DNA of 64,000 nucleotides. It comes from an uncultured Acidobacteriia bacterium (GTDB lineage Bacteria > Acidobacteriota > Terriglobia > Bryobacterales > Bryobacteraceae). Both the position numbers and the translations under genes were made by a program. The stretch spans positions 1 through 64,000 of the forward strand of contig CAIYVZ010000061.1 of assembly GCA_903929755.1 (NCBI GenBank), given 5' to 3'. Shown here piece after piece: positions 51,581 through 60,155 of the stretch (positions within the stretch are counted from its first letter, which is position 1; the number at the start of each line of letters is the position of its first letter). The notes beneath the pieces were generated by a model. That model was given only the letters and a program-made list of their open reading frames with translations. It had not been told where the DNA came from and ran no database searches.

Positions 51581-52963
51581 ATGACAAAGCTGATTTTCGC
51601 AGCGACTGCGCTCTCCCTTGCACTCCTCGCCCAAGGCCCCAATACCCCGAACCTGACGGACGTGCAAGCCGCCGCCGTTGCTCAAATCAATGCGGGCCTC
51701 GCGCCGCAAAATGAAGCGGCAGCAGCGGCGCGGACGGCCCTGCTGAACGCGTCGTTTGGTGAGCCAGCCGCCATCCCGGCAAAGACCGATGCGCTGCGAG
51801 CGGCCGAACTCGCCCTGGCCACCGCCCGCGCCGAGGCCTTCGCCAAACTGCAGAGCTCCCCTGACAAGCTCGCGCCCAATCAAGCCGCCGGCTTTGGACG
51901 TGGAGGAGGCCGCGGAGGCCAGGGCGGGAATCGCGCCTTCGGCACCGGCGGCACCATCCCCCACATCACCCGGGCTCAGATGGACGCGCTCACAGACCTG
52001 GCCAACCAGATTCTTCCGCTCACCCGCGCCGCCACCGAGGCGCGCACTGCCCTTAGTGCCGCTTCCGTCACCGAGCCTCGCAATAATGCTGCCCTCAAGG
52101 CCGCAGCCGACAGCCTCAAAGCGGCGGAACTGAAGATCGCAACCACCCGGGCCGCTGCCTTCGGCAAAATTCAGGCCTCCCGTAACAAACTTACGCCCGA
52201 ACAACTAACAGCCTTCGTCGCCCTTGGAGGTTCCTTCGCCAACTTCGCCTTCACGCTGCCCCAACCTCTCAACTTCCCCGAGCATGATGGCTTCGTTTCC
52301 ATCTTCGACGGCAAGACGCTGAAGGGCTGGGATGGCAATCCGAAATTCTGGCGCGTGGAAGATGGCGCACTTGTGGGTGAATCGACCCCGCAGAACCCAA
52401 GCGGCAACAGCTACATCGTCTACCGCGACATGGAGGCGAAGGACTTCACGCTCAAGTTCGAAATCAAGGTGGAAGGCACGGGCGGCAGCGGCTTCCAGTA
52501 CCGCAGCCGGACCGGTAGTCCGTGGCTCGCCAACATCCCCGACAACGTAACGGCCAATGTCGGGCCGGTGAATCTGAACTGGATGATGACTGGCCCCCAG
52601 GCCGATTTCTGGCCCAGTTCCGCAGACTGGACCGGCCAGTTCTATTCGGAAAATACCCCCATGCGGATCCTCGCCTGGCGCGGCCAGGTGGTGGAAGGTT
52701 CCGGCATGGCACGCAAGCAACTGATGGGCAACATTGGGGACCGCAAGCAGCTCAATTCGTTCGTGAAAATGAACGACTGGAACGAGTACAGCGTGATTGC
52801 CCGCGGCGGAACCTGCATGCATATCCTGAATGGGCAACTCATGGCCGTAATGGTGGATGACGACCCGAACTCGTCCAATAACCAGAGCGGTTTCTTCGGC
52901 ATCGAAATTGAAGCCACCACTAAGGTTTCGGTTCGTAACATGTGGGTAAAAAAGATTAACTAA
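51581..52963 (+). CDS. Secreted DUF1080 (3-keto-disaccharide hydrolase-like) protein
   Basis: A 460-residue protein with a signal peptide (residues 1-17). Residues 20-210 are Ala-rich helices with a repeated pattern (AEAFAKLQSSPDKLAP and AAAFGKIQASRNKLTP), interrupted by a Gly/Arg linker. The C-terminal 220 residues are the DUF1080 domain: FVSIFDGKTLKGWDGNPKFW, EVEDGALVGEST-like segments, GSGFQYRSRTG and VRNMWVKKIN. Members hydrolyse 3-keto-glycosides. The helical half has two imperfect copies and may be a coiled-coil stalk. Confidence 0.82.
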   Translation: MTKLIFAATALSLALLAQGPNTPNLTDVQAAAVAQINAGLAPQNEAAAAARTALLNASFGEPAAIPAKTDALRAAELALATARAEAFAKLQSSPDKLAPNQAAGFGRGGGRGGQGGNRAFGTGGTIPHITRAQMDALTDLANQILPLTRAATEARTALSAASVTEPRNNAALKAAADSLKAAELKIATTRAAAFGKIQASRNKLTPEQLTAFVALGGSFANFAFTLPQPLNFPEHDGFVSIFDGKTLKGWDGNPKFWRVEDGALVGESTPQNPSGNSYIVYRDMEAKDFTLKFEIKVEGTGGSGFQYRSRTGSPWLANIPDNVTANVGPVNLNWMMTGPQADFWPSSADWTGQFYSENTPMRILAWRGQVVEGSGMARKQLMGNIGDRKQLNSFVKMNDWNEYSVIARGGTCMHILNGQLMAVMVDDDPNSSNNQSGFFGIEIEATTKVSVRNMWVKKIN

Positions 52964-53041
52964 CTTGCGCGTTACATGAGGGGATTGCATTTGCGCTGTA
53001 AGGAGAGTATGTTGAGTCCGGCCTAAAAAAGGAGGATCTCC

Positions 53042-53473
53042 ATGCGGTACCTTGGGATCTCACTCGTTTGCATTTTCGGGTTTCTGACCTCTGCTCAAGC
53101 TCAGGAGGCCAAACCCAACTTCTCGGGCAAGTGGCAACTGAACACTTCGAAGAGCCAAACCCCCACCGGCAAGGCTTCTGTCTCAAGCCTGGCCATTGAA
53201 CACAAAGACCCCTCGATTCACATCGTCAAGACCACGTCGGCGGGTAAAACTCAGGAGTTCACCTGTACCACTAAGGGGAGTGACTGCGATGCCAAAGCTT
53301 ATAAGGCCTCGCTTTGGTATGACGCAAAATCGCTGGTGGAAATGGATGTGAGCGACGATCAGGTTTTGAAGATCAGCATGTCTCTCAGCGACGACGGAAA
53401 GACGCTGACAGCAGAGGTAACCTACCTCTCTCCCCACGCCGAAAAAGACACGCTGGTTTTCGATAAGAACTAG
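53042..53473 (+). CDS. Small secreted lipocalin-like protein
   Basis: A 143-residue exported protein with a strong Shine-Dalgarno sequence (AAAAGGAGGAT) and signal peptide (residues 1-20). The FSGKWQLNTSKSQ opening is typical of acidobacterial lipocalin-like proteins. Two cysteines (FTCTTKGSDCDAKA) may form a disulfide. Beta-rich throughout (LVEMDVSDDQVLKISMSLSD). No function can be assigned. Confidence 0.75.
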   Translation: MRYLGISLVCIFGFLTSAQAQEAKPNFSGKWQLNTSKSQTPTGKASVSSLAIEHKDPSIHIVKTTSAGKTQEFTCTTKGSDCDAKAYKASLWYDAKSLVEMDVSDDQVLKISMSLSDDGKTLTAEVTYLSPHAEKDTLVFDKN

Positions 53474-53551
53474 GCCCAACAACATGGATACGTTTGGCCC
53501 CCCGCATGCACTCACCTGAGTAGCAGGAGGTAAGCTATGATGGCTGCCGAC

Positions 53552-56026
53552 CTACGGTACCCATCCAACATAAACCTGGAATGGTGCCCAGTAGAACGGC
53601 TTGGCGTATGCACCACCAGCGGTATGGATCAGTTCCAGTTTGGCGGCCCGGAGCGCCTCGGGCGGGGAGTTCCCCGCCGCGATCTGGCTATACAAGCCAC
53701 CCATCAGTTGGGCGGTGGAACGGTCACTTACGTCCCAAAGTCCCGCAATCACATTGTGTGCCCCGGCCCGCAGAAAGGCCCAGGTGAAACCGACCATACC
53801 TTCGCCCGCCCAGGTCTTGCCACCTGCGCTCCGGCACGCCGAGATAGTGACCAGTTCAGCGGTGAGCGGTATCGCCATAACGTCGCGAGCCAACAGCCTG
53901 CGCTTTTCCGGCACGCCCGCCAGGATGACCGCTGAATCCAGGGGAGTCTGCCGGTTTGCTGCGGCATGTGCCGCAAAGTGGATGTAGCCGAATCTCTTTG
54001 GCTGTGCGATCGTGTACGCCGCGGGCGTGGCCGAATCACCCTGAAGCAGCAGGGTTCCGGGTCCGCCCACGCTCTTCGCCACGGCCGCGATCTCCTGCCC
54101 GGCAAATTCGAGCACCGGATACTGAGGTGTCCCGCCCGCCACGTTCCCCATTGCCAGAAGCCCCGAAGCCTGCTTCACGCCAGCCGCCCGGTGTCTACCC
54201 GCCAGATAGTTCAGGGAGGGAACCACTGAGACAGTCGCATCTTCCAGCCAAAACTGACCCGGCGCACCGGCCTTGGGCAGAGCTTCCAAATTGAATGAAT
54301 ACAGATCCTGATCGGGTACCACCACAAAGCGGCCCGGCCCGGTGACACCAGGCGCGAGCAGGATTTCGTACAAACGCCGCCCTGCTTGGCCGGCAACCTC
54401 CAGAGGATTGCGGCCACTGGTGATGACGGCCCGGTAGTTCTCAATCAGGTCCCGAATTTGGGCGCGCGCCGGGAGCTCATGAATCTGGATACTGTCCGGA
54501 TGAACCACCCACAGATAGGATTTCTGCGGCCCCAGCAAGTACTCAAACAGGACCGCCTTCATGCGCCGCGACAGAGCTTTGTAGTCGGCCGCCGTGAAGT
54601 TCTTCGCCCCCGCCGCCCCGCCGCTGCGTTCTTCCAGCAGACGAGCCCTGCTGGCATCCGCCACCTCCAGCGCCTTCTCCGGTTGCTTTCCGGCGATCAG
54701 GAATTCCACATAATCGCGGTGGAAGCGAATCAGGCTGGCCAGATATGAAACCTTGTAATCATCCTTCACCAGCTTCTGGCGGCTGGCTTCAATCATCCGG
54801 AGCGTATTACGGAATTCGGTCTCCGCCTCACGCGACCGGCCCTCCCGCACATTCAGGCGGGCCAGTCCGGCATGGGCTTCGAGCAAAGCCGAAGGGTCGT
54901 CACCGGAACTGCTCAGCGTGGTCCGAAACAAACGTCGGGCCTCGGCTATATCGCCCCGACCTTCAGCCACCCGTCCGGCGTTTACGGCCAGCATCAAACC
55001 CCACTGGTTGTCGCCGGCAGTCCGCAGCGTCTTCGCCGCTTCCGCGTTGTACCGCGCGGCGTCATCCCACTTCCCCAGCTCCACCGAGGTGGCCGCTAAA
55101 TTCGCCAGCCACAGGCCCGCACGGCCTGAATTTCCGACGGCGCGCGCCAGCTCCAGCGCTCGCAGATATCCCTGTTCCGCTGCCGCATAATCGCCCCGCT
55201 CAAACGGCACGTTGGCGGCATTACCCAGCCAGATTTGCTGACTATTGCGATTACCCGTCTTCGCAAAACTATCCTGGGTGATCCGGTAGTGAAGCTGGGC
55301 GTTGTCATAGTCGCCCAAGCCCCAATAGCAACTGGCCAGATTGCCGTGATTCCGCGCCACCGACTCTGCCGCGCCTAGTTCCGTGAACAGCGCAATCGTC
55401 TTTTCCAGCCACGGAATCGCCTCTTCGCAGCGTTGCGCGGCCTGCAGCAGAAACCCAATGTTGCCAACAGCGTTTGCCGCAAGATACGCATCGTGCAGGC
55501 GCTGCGCCGTCTCCGCGACACTCTGGAATGCCTCGCGGGCATCGTCATACTTACCCTGCCGGAGCAACAGCAGTCCTGTGCGGAACCGGGCTTCGGCGGC
55601 AAGGTTTTCCGCGCCGGTTACCCGCGCGATCTCCGCCGCACTCGCAAACTCCTGACCCGCTTCCTGATCGCGCCGCTGCTGGTAGTGGATGCGCCCGCGC
55701 AGCACATGTAACCGCCCCTGAATCTCCCCACCCTCGGGGGCAGGTTCGAAACGCCCCAGCAGAGCTTCCGCCTCGGGAACCTTTCGCTGACCCAGCAAAG
55801 TATCGGCCACCAGCAGGCGAAACTTCCATCGCTCCGCGGTCGACCCCTTCTGCTCCGCGCGAGCCAAACCCGCCCTGGCAGCCGCAAGAGCGGGCTCGAA
55901 GTGTTCACTGTAAAGCAGATGCTGCGCCGCGCTGTATTCTGCGTCAGGTGAAGCGGGCGCAGTGCCCCTCTGGCCAGAGGAGCAGGCCACCAGGAGGAGA
56001 ACCATCAGCGCGGCAGGGAGGCGCAT
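53552..56026 (-). CDS. TPR-CHAT domain lipoprotein (caspase-like peptidase)
   Basis: An 824-residue protein. The N-terminus is a lipoprotein signal (LMVLLLVACSSG, Cys15 in the lipobox LVAC), so the protein should be membrane-anchored in the cell envelope. Residues 30-450 are TPR-type repeats (AEARFRTGLLLLRQGKYDDA; ARNHGNLASCYWGLGDYDNA; WLANLAATSVELGKWDDAAR). Residues 540-820 are a CHAT domain. It has the His in YIHFAAHAAANRQTPLDSAV and the Cys in LVTISACRSAGGKTWAGEGM, which form the caspase-like dyad. CHAT-TPR proteins are proteases in several defence and signalling systems. It lies 50-odd bases from the unknown gene at 56079. Confidence 0.88.
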   Translation of the reverse strand: MRLPAALMVLLLVACSSGQRGTAPASPDAEYSAAQHLLYSEHFEPALAAARAGLARAEQKGSTAERWKFRLLVADTLLGQRKVPEAEALLGRFEPAPEGGEIQGRLHVLRGRIHYQQRRDQEAGQEFASAAEIARVTGAENLAAEARFRTGLLLLRQGKYDDAREAFQSVAETAQRLHDAYLAANAVGNIGFLLQAAQRCEEAIPWLEKTIALFTELGAAESVARNHGNLASCYWGLGDYDNAQLHYRITQDSFAKTGNRNSQQIWLGNAANVPFERGDYAAAEQGYLRALELARAVGNSGRAGLWLANLAATSVELGKWDDAARYNAEAAKTLRTAGDNQWGLMLAVNAGRVAEGRGDIAEARRLFRTTLSSSGDDPSALLEAHAGLARLNVREGRSREAETEFRNTLRMIEASRQKLVKDDYKVSYLASLIRFHRDYVEFLIAGKQPEKALEVADASRARLLEERSGGAAGAKNFTAADYKALSRRMKAVLFEYLLGPQKSYLWVVHPDSIQIHELPARAQIRDLIENYRAVITSGRNPLEVAGQAGRRLYEILLAPGVTGPGRFVVVPDQDLYSFNLEALPKAGAPGQFWLEDATVSVVPSLNYLAGRHRAAGVKQASGLLAMGNVAGGTPQYPVLEFAGQEIAAVAKSVGGPGTLLLQGDSATPAAYTIAQPKRFGYIHFAAHAAANRQTPLDSAVILAGVPEKRRLLARDVMAIPLTAELVTISACRSAGGKTWAGEGMVGFTWAFLRAGAHNVIAGLWDVSDRSTAQLMGGLYSQIAAGNSPPEALRAAKLELIHTAGGAYAKPFYWAPFQVYVGWVP

Positions 56027-56078
56027 CAGCTACTAATGATCGCAGCCCTGAGCGCATTTCGTTTCATGCCCCTGCGGC

Positions 56079-56885
56079 CTACTCGCCGTTCGGTTCGCCG
56101 CCGTCACCCACGCTCAGGCACATCATCCTGCCCTTGTAGGGGCAATCAAAGCTGATCTGCAGCATGTTGATCACGCGCGTTGCCGGAGACAAAACCAGTT
56201 CCGCCAGCCGAATGGTTCCGAAACCCGGGACATGAATGATATGCCCCCAGGCCTCGAGCCCTCCCGTTTCGGGCACCAGCGACCGGACCAGCGAGAGGCG
56301 CTCCGGCATTTGGCCCGCGCTGCCGCCACTCGGAAGCCAGCGCTGAATCTTCGCCGGCACGTCAGAAGAGTGACGCATCGCCGCGCGGTCCATCAGGTTC
56401 CGCACGTCATCGTTATCCTTGTAGGCCCCGCAGAGCGTGGAATGGGTGTCGTACTTATCGAAGAGATCGGTTGCCAGATCCACCTTCACCGGGATCCCCG
56501 CAATCCGCAGATTCTCAAACCGCGTTCCAAGCAACCGCACCGAGTTCTGGCCCACGGCCGGAGAATAGGTGGACACCAGATTCGCTACAATTCGATCGGC
56601 CGTCACCATCCCCATAATGTTGAGGCCTTCCACACTGGCCTTCAGATGCGTGGCAGCCGACCACTCGCCGGTCTTGCAATCACACTCGGAACCCGACACT
56701 TCACTCGCGGCAAGGTGAAACCGGAGCAGGTCGCGACATTCGAAATTGGTTACGCGCGCAGTTCCCCTGCCCCCGATAGCCGGCAGCGCGGTTGCCGCCT
56801 GAACTTCTATCGTTTCTAAGAAGGGCTGGGTGATCTGGCCGGCAACGCCAATGGCATATCCGTGGAATCGAAAACGGCTGGACAC
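56079..56885 (-). CDS. Unknown protein in the CHAT/sigma cluster
   Basis: A 268-residue protein I do not recognise. It has no signal peptide and no membrane helix. It starts MSSRFRFHGYAIGVAGQITQPF. Cysteines are scattered (NFECRDLL, CDCKTGEW, DCPYKGRMMC). The middle (RIVANLVSTY, RFENLRIAGIPVKVDLATDL) is beta-like, as in bacterial contractile or ligand-binding folds. It sits between the CHAT lipoprotein and an anti-sigma factor, all on the minus strand. Presence of the same set in other genomes would help to place it. Confidence 0.55.
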   Translation of the reverse strand: MSSRFRFHGYAIGVAGQITQPFLETIEVQAATALPAIGGRGTARVTNFECRDLLRFHLAASEVSGSECDCKTGEWSAATHLKASVEGLNIMGMVTADRIVANLVSTYSPAVGQNSVRLLGTRFENLRIAGIPVKVDLATDLFDKYDTHSTLCGAYKDNDDVRNLMDRAAMRHSSDVPAKIQRWLPSGGSAGQMPERLSLVRSLVPETGGLEAWGHIIHVPGFGTIRLAELVLSPATRVINMLQISFDCPYKGRMMCLSVGDGGEPNGE

Positions 56886-56916
56886 AATGAATTACCTCAA
56901 TGGTGAATATACCCGA

Positions 56917-57576
56917 TTATCTGAATCGGAGTGTGAAGGAAAATATGGAGATATTGCGGTCGCCTTCCGGACCACGCAGCACCAGTTGGTAGTCGCCCCC
57001 GCTCAAGCGCTTCGTCGGCACAAGAATGGTGATGGGCTGGCCGGGCGCCGGAGCCTCGGCAGGAAGCGTAAACAGCGCAGTGCCCCCAACCTGAAGCTCG
57101 CAGTTGTAGCGGGCAAAATGTGCATCCGGGGGAACATCCACAGCGAGTGCAAACGCCGCAGCACCCGTGGGCACTTCCACCACCGTCGCCTCGCCTCTTG
57201 ACGCCCCAATCAACTGGAACGCCGGCAGAACACGCGGTGCATTCAGCTTTGGAATTACGACAGTACCCTGGTAAACCGCCACCATGGCCAGTGCCAGCGA
57301 GGTAGCGGGCAGCAGCATGCCACCCCAGGTCCAACGAATCCCGAGCCGCTCCCATAATGCCGGGCGCACCACTTCCCGCGGCATCTCCCGCAGAACTTCC
57401 TGCGCATTCACGATAAATAACTGGCCCGCTTCCACCGCCGCCGCGCACTCTTCGCACTCGAAGTAATGGCGCTCGAACTCTTCCGATTCCGCAGCGCTCA
57501 ACTCTTTCAGCAGGTAGCGATCCACCCACCGTTCCTTTACAGCTGTCGCATGATCGAGTGGAGCTGAATTATGCAT
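56917..57576 (-). CDS. Anti-sigma factor with zinc-finger motif
   Basis: A 219-residue protein. The N-terminal HYFECEECAAAVEAG holds the ZAS motif His-x3-Cys-x2-Cys (His37, Cys41, Cys44), which grips an ECF sigma factor in the cytoplasm. One membrane helix at about residues 85-105 (MLLPATSLALAMVAVYQGTV) leads to a beta-sandwich periplasmic sensor (GAAAFALAVDVPPDAHFARY; GGDYQLVLRGPEGDRNISIF). It overlaps the ECF sigma gene by eight bases, so it is its direct partner. Confidence 0.9.
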   Translation of the reverse strand: MHNSAPLDHATAVKERWVDRYLLKELSAAESEEFERHYFECEECAAAVEAGQLFIVNAQEVLREMPREVVRPALWERLGIRWTWGGMLLPATSLALAMVAVYQGTVVIPKLNAPRVLPAFQLIGASRGEATVVEVPTGAAAFALAVDVPPDAHFARYNCELQVGGTALFTLPAEAPAPGQPITILVPTKRLSGGDYQLVLRGPEGDRNISIFSFTLRFR

Positions 57577-58171
57577 GTCGCCCCCCGGCAGCCATCAGGC
57601 CGCGCTTGTCCTCACCGGAAATTGCGGATTTGAACTTCTGGCGCGCCCGATACAGCAACACCCGCAGATACGACCGGTCCACATTGAACTCTCGGCAAAC
57701 GGAGTCTTTGTTCTCCTCATCCAGGAAGACCCGCCGCAGCAGTTGACGATCTTTGTCCGACAACTCTTCCAGCAACCTGCGGACCCTCGCCTTTCGCTCC
57801 GTTGTCACCATCTGGCGTTCCGGATCCATGCCTCGATCGACAGGCCCTGGATGGTCGTCTGCCAGTTGATCATGTCGCGTATGCGCCCGGAGGAACTCCA
57901 TGGCCACGTTATGGCTGGTCGAATAAACGAAGCCCGGCAGACTGCCAGGGTTATCCAGCGTCTTGCCGGCCCGAAAGTAGGCAAGCGTGCGCAGGAAGGT
58001 CTCCTGGAACGCATCCTGCACCAGTTCCGGAGACTTCAAACGTGCCCGCAGTTTCACGCGGACCGGCCGGGAAAAATGCGCCACAAGGTGATCTTCCACC
58101 TCAGGGTTTCGGTCTCTGAGGGCTTCCAGATAGCTCGTATTGAAGGAGCTTGTGTCGAACAGACTTGTCAC
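57569..58171 (-). CDS. ECF sigma factor (RpoE-like)
   Basis: A sigma-70 family protein of 200 residues from the GTG at 58171 (TSLFDTSSFNTSYLEALRDR); the frame is open to 58273 but that extension is Pro/Ala rich. Region 2 has LVQDAFQETFLRTLAYF, and region 4 has LLEELSDKDRQLLRRVFLDE and VCREFNVDRSYLRVLLYRAR. It is controlled by the membrane anti-sigma factor encoded immediately after it. It is divergent from the RiPP-like operon at 58459, which makes that operon a candidate target. Confidence 0.88.
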   Translation of the reverse strand: MTSLFDTSSFNTSYLEALRDRNPEVEDHLVAHFSRPVRVKLRARLKSPELVQDAFQETFLRTLAYFRAGKTLDNPGSLPGFVYSTSHNVAMEFLRAHTRHDQLADDHPGPVDRGMDPERQMVTTERKARVRRLLEELSDKDRQLLRRVFLDEENKDSVCREFNVDRSYLRVLLYRARQKFKSAISGEDKRGLMAAGGRHA

Positions 58172-58458
58172 CGTCCCGTGAACCGAGCATAACAAAAGGT
58201 TGGGGGGATGTGGGGCGCGCGGGGCCTGCTCCGCATACCCACCGATATTTACTGTCATTACGCTCGAAATCATCGCAGTCCGGAAGCTCCTGAAGTGTCA
58301 TTAGTGTTTGGCGAATGAGAACCGTTTCATAAAAACAGCGAGAAAAAATATTTGAAACGCTCTTCCCCGTGGTTGCACTTCACCAGGCGAGTTGGCCAAC
58401 TCAAACCGAATGTAGTCTGACTTCAAAACCGTAAGGCTTATCCAAGGAGAGTTTCACC

Positions 58459-58902
58459 ATGACGTTCAAAGTAAAAGACCTGATGATCGAGCTGAGCCAG
58501 CCCGGCGCAGCTTGCCATCCCACCTTTGTCTGTGCCTGCACGCATATCACGCACGTCACGTGCGGTTTCTGCAGCTTCGCTCACACCATCTGTCACTTGG
58601 GCTGCAGTCTCGCGCAGCCGTCATTCTGCCAGCATGGCTCCATCACCGTCACCATCACGTGCCCTGGCACTCTGGTGACCGACACCTCACCCATCATCCA
58701 AACCCTTCCGCAGGTCAACGGAGCGGCCCTGGGCAACTTGAAGAACCAGTTGAAAGAGGCTCTCGCGGCGGCCGAAAAACAGGAGGCAGCGGAGGCGAAC
58801 GCCCTGCAGGTGCAGACGGTAGCCGACGCTGAACTGCTGGAAAAGAAGCTCGGTGAAGCACTCGAAGAAGTCCGCGCCCGCAAGGCCCAGCTCAAGAAGT
58901 AG
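58459..58902 (+). CDS. Cys/His/Thr-rich small protein, candidate RiPP precursor
   Basis: A 147-residue protein with a strong Shine-Dalgarno (AAGGAG at 58444-58449). Residues 1-17 (MTFKVKDLMIELSQPGA) resemble a short leader. Residues 18-70 hold nine cysteines (19, 25, 27, 35, 38, 45, 49, 57, 68) among many Thr, Ser and His (CACTHITHVTCGFC; AHTICHLGCS). Residues 85-147 are a charged Ala/Glu/Lys/Leu helix that looks like a coiled coil. The gene heads an operon with a HopA1-like and a kinase-LanC protein, which would phosphorylate and eliminate Ser/Thr and close thioether rings. A metal-binding or structural role is the alternative. Confidence 0.7.
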   Translation: MTFKVKDLMIELSQPGAACHPTFVCACTHITHVTCGFCSFAHTICHLGCSLAQPSFCQHGSITVTITCPGTLVTDTSPIIQTLPQVNGAALGNLKNQLKEALAAAEKQEAAEANALQVQTVADAELLEKKLGEALEEVRARKAQLKK

Positions 58903-58939
58903 AAAGTAAATGACGCCGGAAAGCACAGGAAGGCCCGCC

Positions 58940-60154
58940 ATGACGACCACACGCACAAAGCCCGCTATAGATCAGGCCCTCAGGCTGAAGTACGTTCTGG
59001 ACGGGACCTTCCGTGCCAACCCGGACTATCAACTCATCGCTCTCGATCAACTCCCCGCAGACCAGCGCGAGCTCTTTGCCGCGCTCAGCGATAACCCCGA
59101 TAATTACGGCGTTCTGATGCCGCGGGAAGCGTCGGGCCTGCCCCTGAAATCCGCTTGCCGCGATACCGCACGGCTGTTCCTGGCACTACAGGAACCTGCG
59201 GCGCTCCCGGCCTTCGCCACCACAGGCCCGGGCGAAAACAACAATCAGGGCATCGCGCAGCTTGTCCTCGACGGCATTCTGCAGCTTTCTCATCACGGCG
59301 AGATGCTCAGCGGACCCGCAGCTTACGCTGCCGTTTGTGCCGCTTCCGGGCACGCGGATGCCACCAGCGGCATCGCCCAACTCTCTCGCGAAGCGCTGCT
59401 CTATGCGCAATCCCTGCCATTCACGGAAGCGGGCATGCTTTCAGCCAGGCTCTATAGCTATGGCCGCCTCCCCGTAACCGGTTCGTGGAAACGCCGCTTT
59501 CCCCATGAGGGAGCGGTCAGCCGGGCCCTTGGAGTGGATCCCGGCGGCAAGAACGCCTTGCGCCTCTCCGCCCACTGGAAGTCGCTGCCTCCCGAGCCCG
59601 ACAACGATGGCTGGCTCTTCTGGCAATCGCGAACGCCCTCCACCACTGAGCCCCTCGCCGCCTGTAAGCTCTACCTGAGCCCGCATCCCGACTATCTGGC
59701 CCCGGCTTTCGAAGCTATGGTGCCGGCCCTCGAAGCCTCACACGCCAACGCTTTCAAAGTAGGTAAGGATTTGAACGGCGTGCTCCGTTCCGACAAGATG
59801 ATCGCCTATTTCTCCCGCCTGGAACAACTGCACGCGGCCGCCGACCGAATCCTGGACACTCTCGCGGGCTGCCCCGCCCAGGGCGTACCGTTTACCTGCC
59901 AGATCGAGACTCCCCTGGTCTCCTGGGGCTCCGATCCGGTTACTGAAACCGGCGTTCCGCCCTGGCTGGCGCGCCAAAGCTGGCGACTCTGGATCACCAA
60001 TCGTCTCGCCGTTTCGCTCATTGCCGCCAGGCAGCAACCCAACCCCCACGGCCGCGAGCCCTGGCACTTTGCCCTGGACCGCCTGCGCCTCGAAGGCGTC
60101 AACACCGACACCTGGAGTCCGCTCCAAAACCGCTCAACTCAGAAGGAGAAATAA
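58940..60154 (+). CDS. HopA1-like protein, candidate phospho-Ser/Thr lyase
   Basis: A 404-residue protein from the ATG at 58940, which has AGGAAGG eight bases upstream; an in-frame ATG at 58910 has a poorer site. The order LYSYGRLPVTGSW, WLFWQSRTP, KLYLSPHPDYLAPAFEAMVP, AFKVGKDLNGVLRSDKMIAY, LVSWGSDP and SWRLWITNRL matches the bacterial HopA1 (LxmY/TvaD-like) family. In class V lanthipeptide and thioamitide pathways such proteins remove phosphate from phospho-Ser/Thr to give dehydro residues. It follows the candidate precursor by 37 bases and precedes the kinase-cyclase by one base. Confidence 0.8.
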   Translation: MTTTRTKPAIDQALRLKYVLDGTFRANPDYQLIALDQLPADQRELFAALSDNPDNYGVLMPREASGLPLKSACRDTARLFLALQEPAALPAFATTGPGENNNQGIAQLVLDGILQLSHHGEMLSGPAAYAAVCAASGHADATSGIAQLSREALLYAQSLPFTEAGMLSARLYSYGRLPVTGSWKRRFPHEGAVSRALGVDPGGKNALRLSAHWKSLPPEPDNDGWLFWQSRTPSTTEPLAACKLYLSPHPDYLAPAFEAMVPALEASHANAFKVGKDLNGVLRSDKMIAYFSRLEQLHAAADRILDTLAGCPAQGVPFTCQIETPLVSWGSDPVTETGVPPWLARQSWRLWITNRLAVSLIAARQQPNPHGREPWHFALDRLRLEGVNTDTWSPLQNRSTQKEK

Positions 60155-60155
60155 C

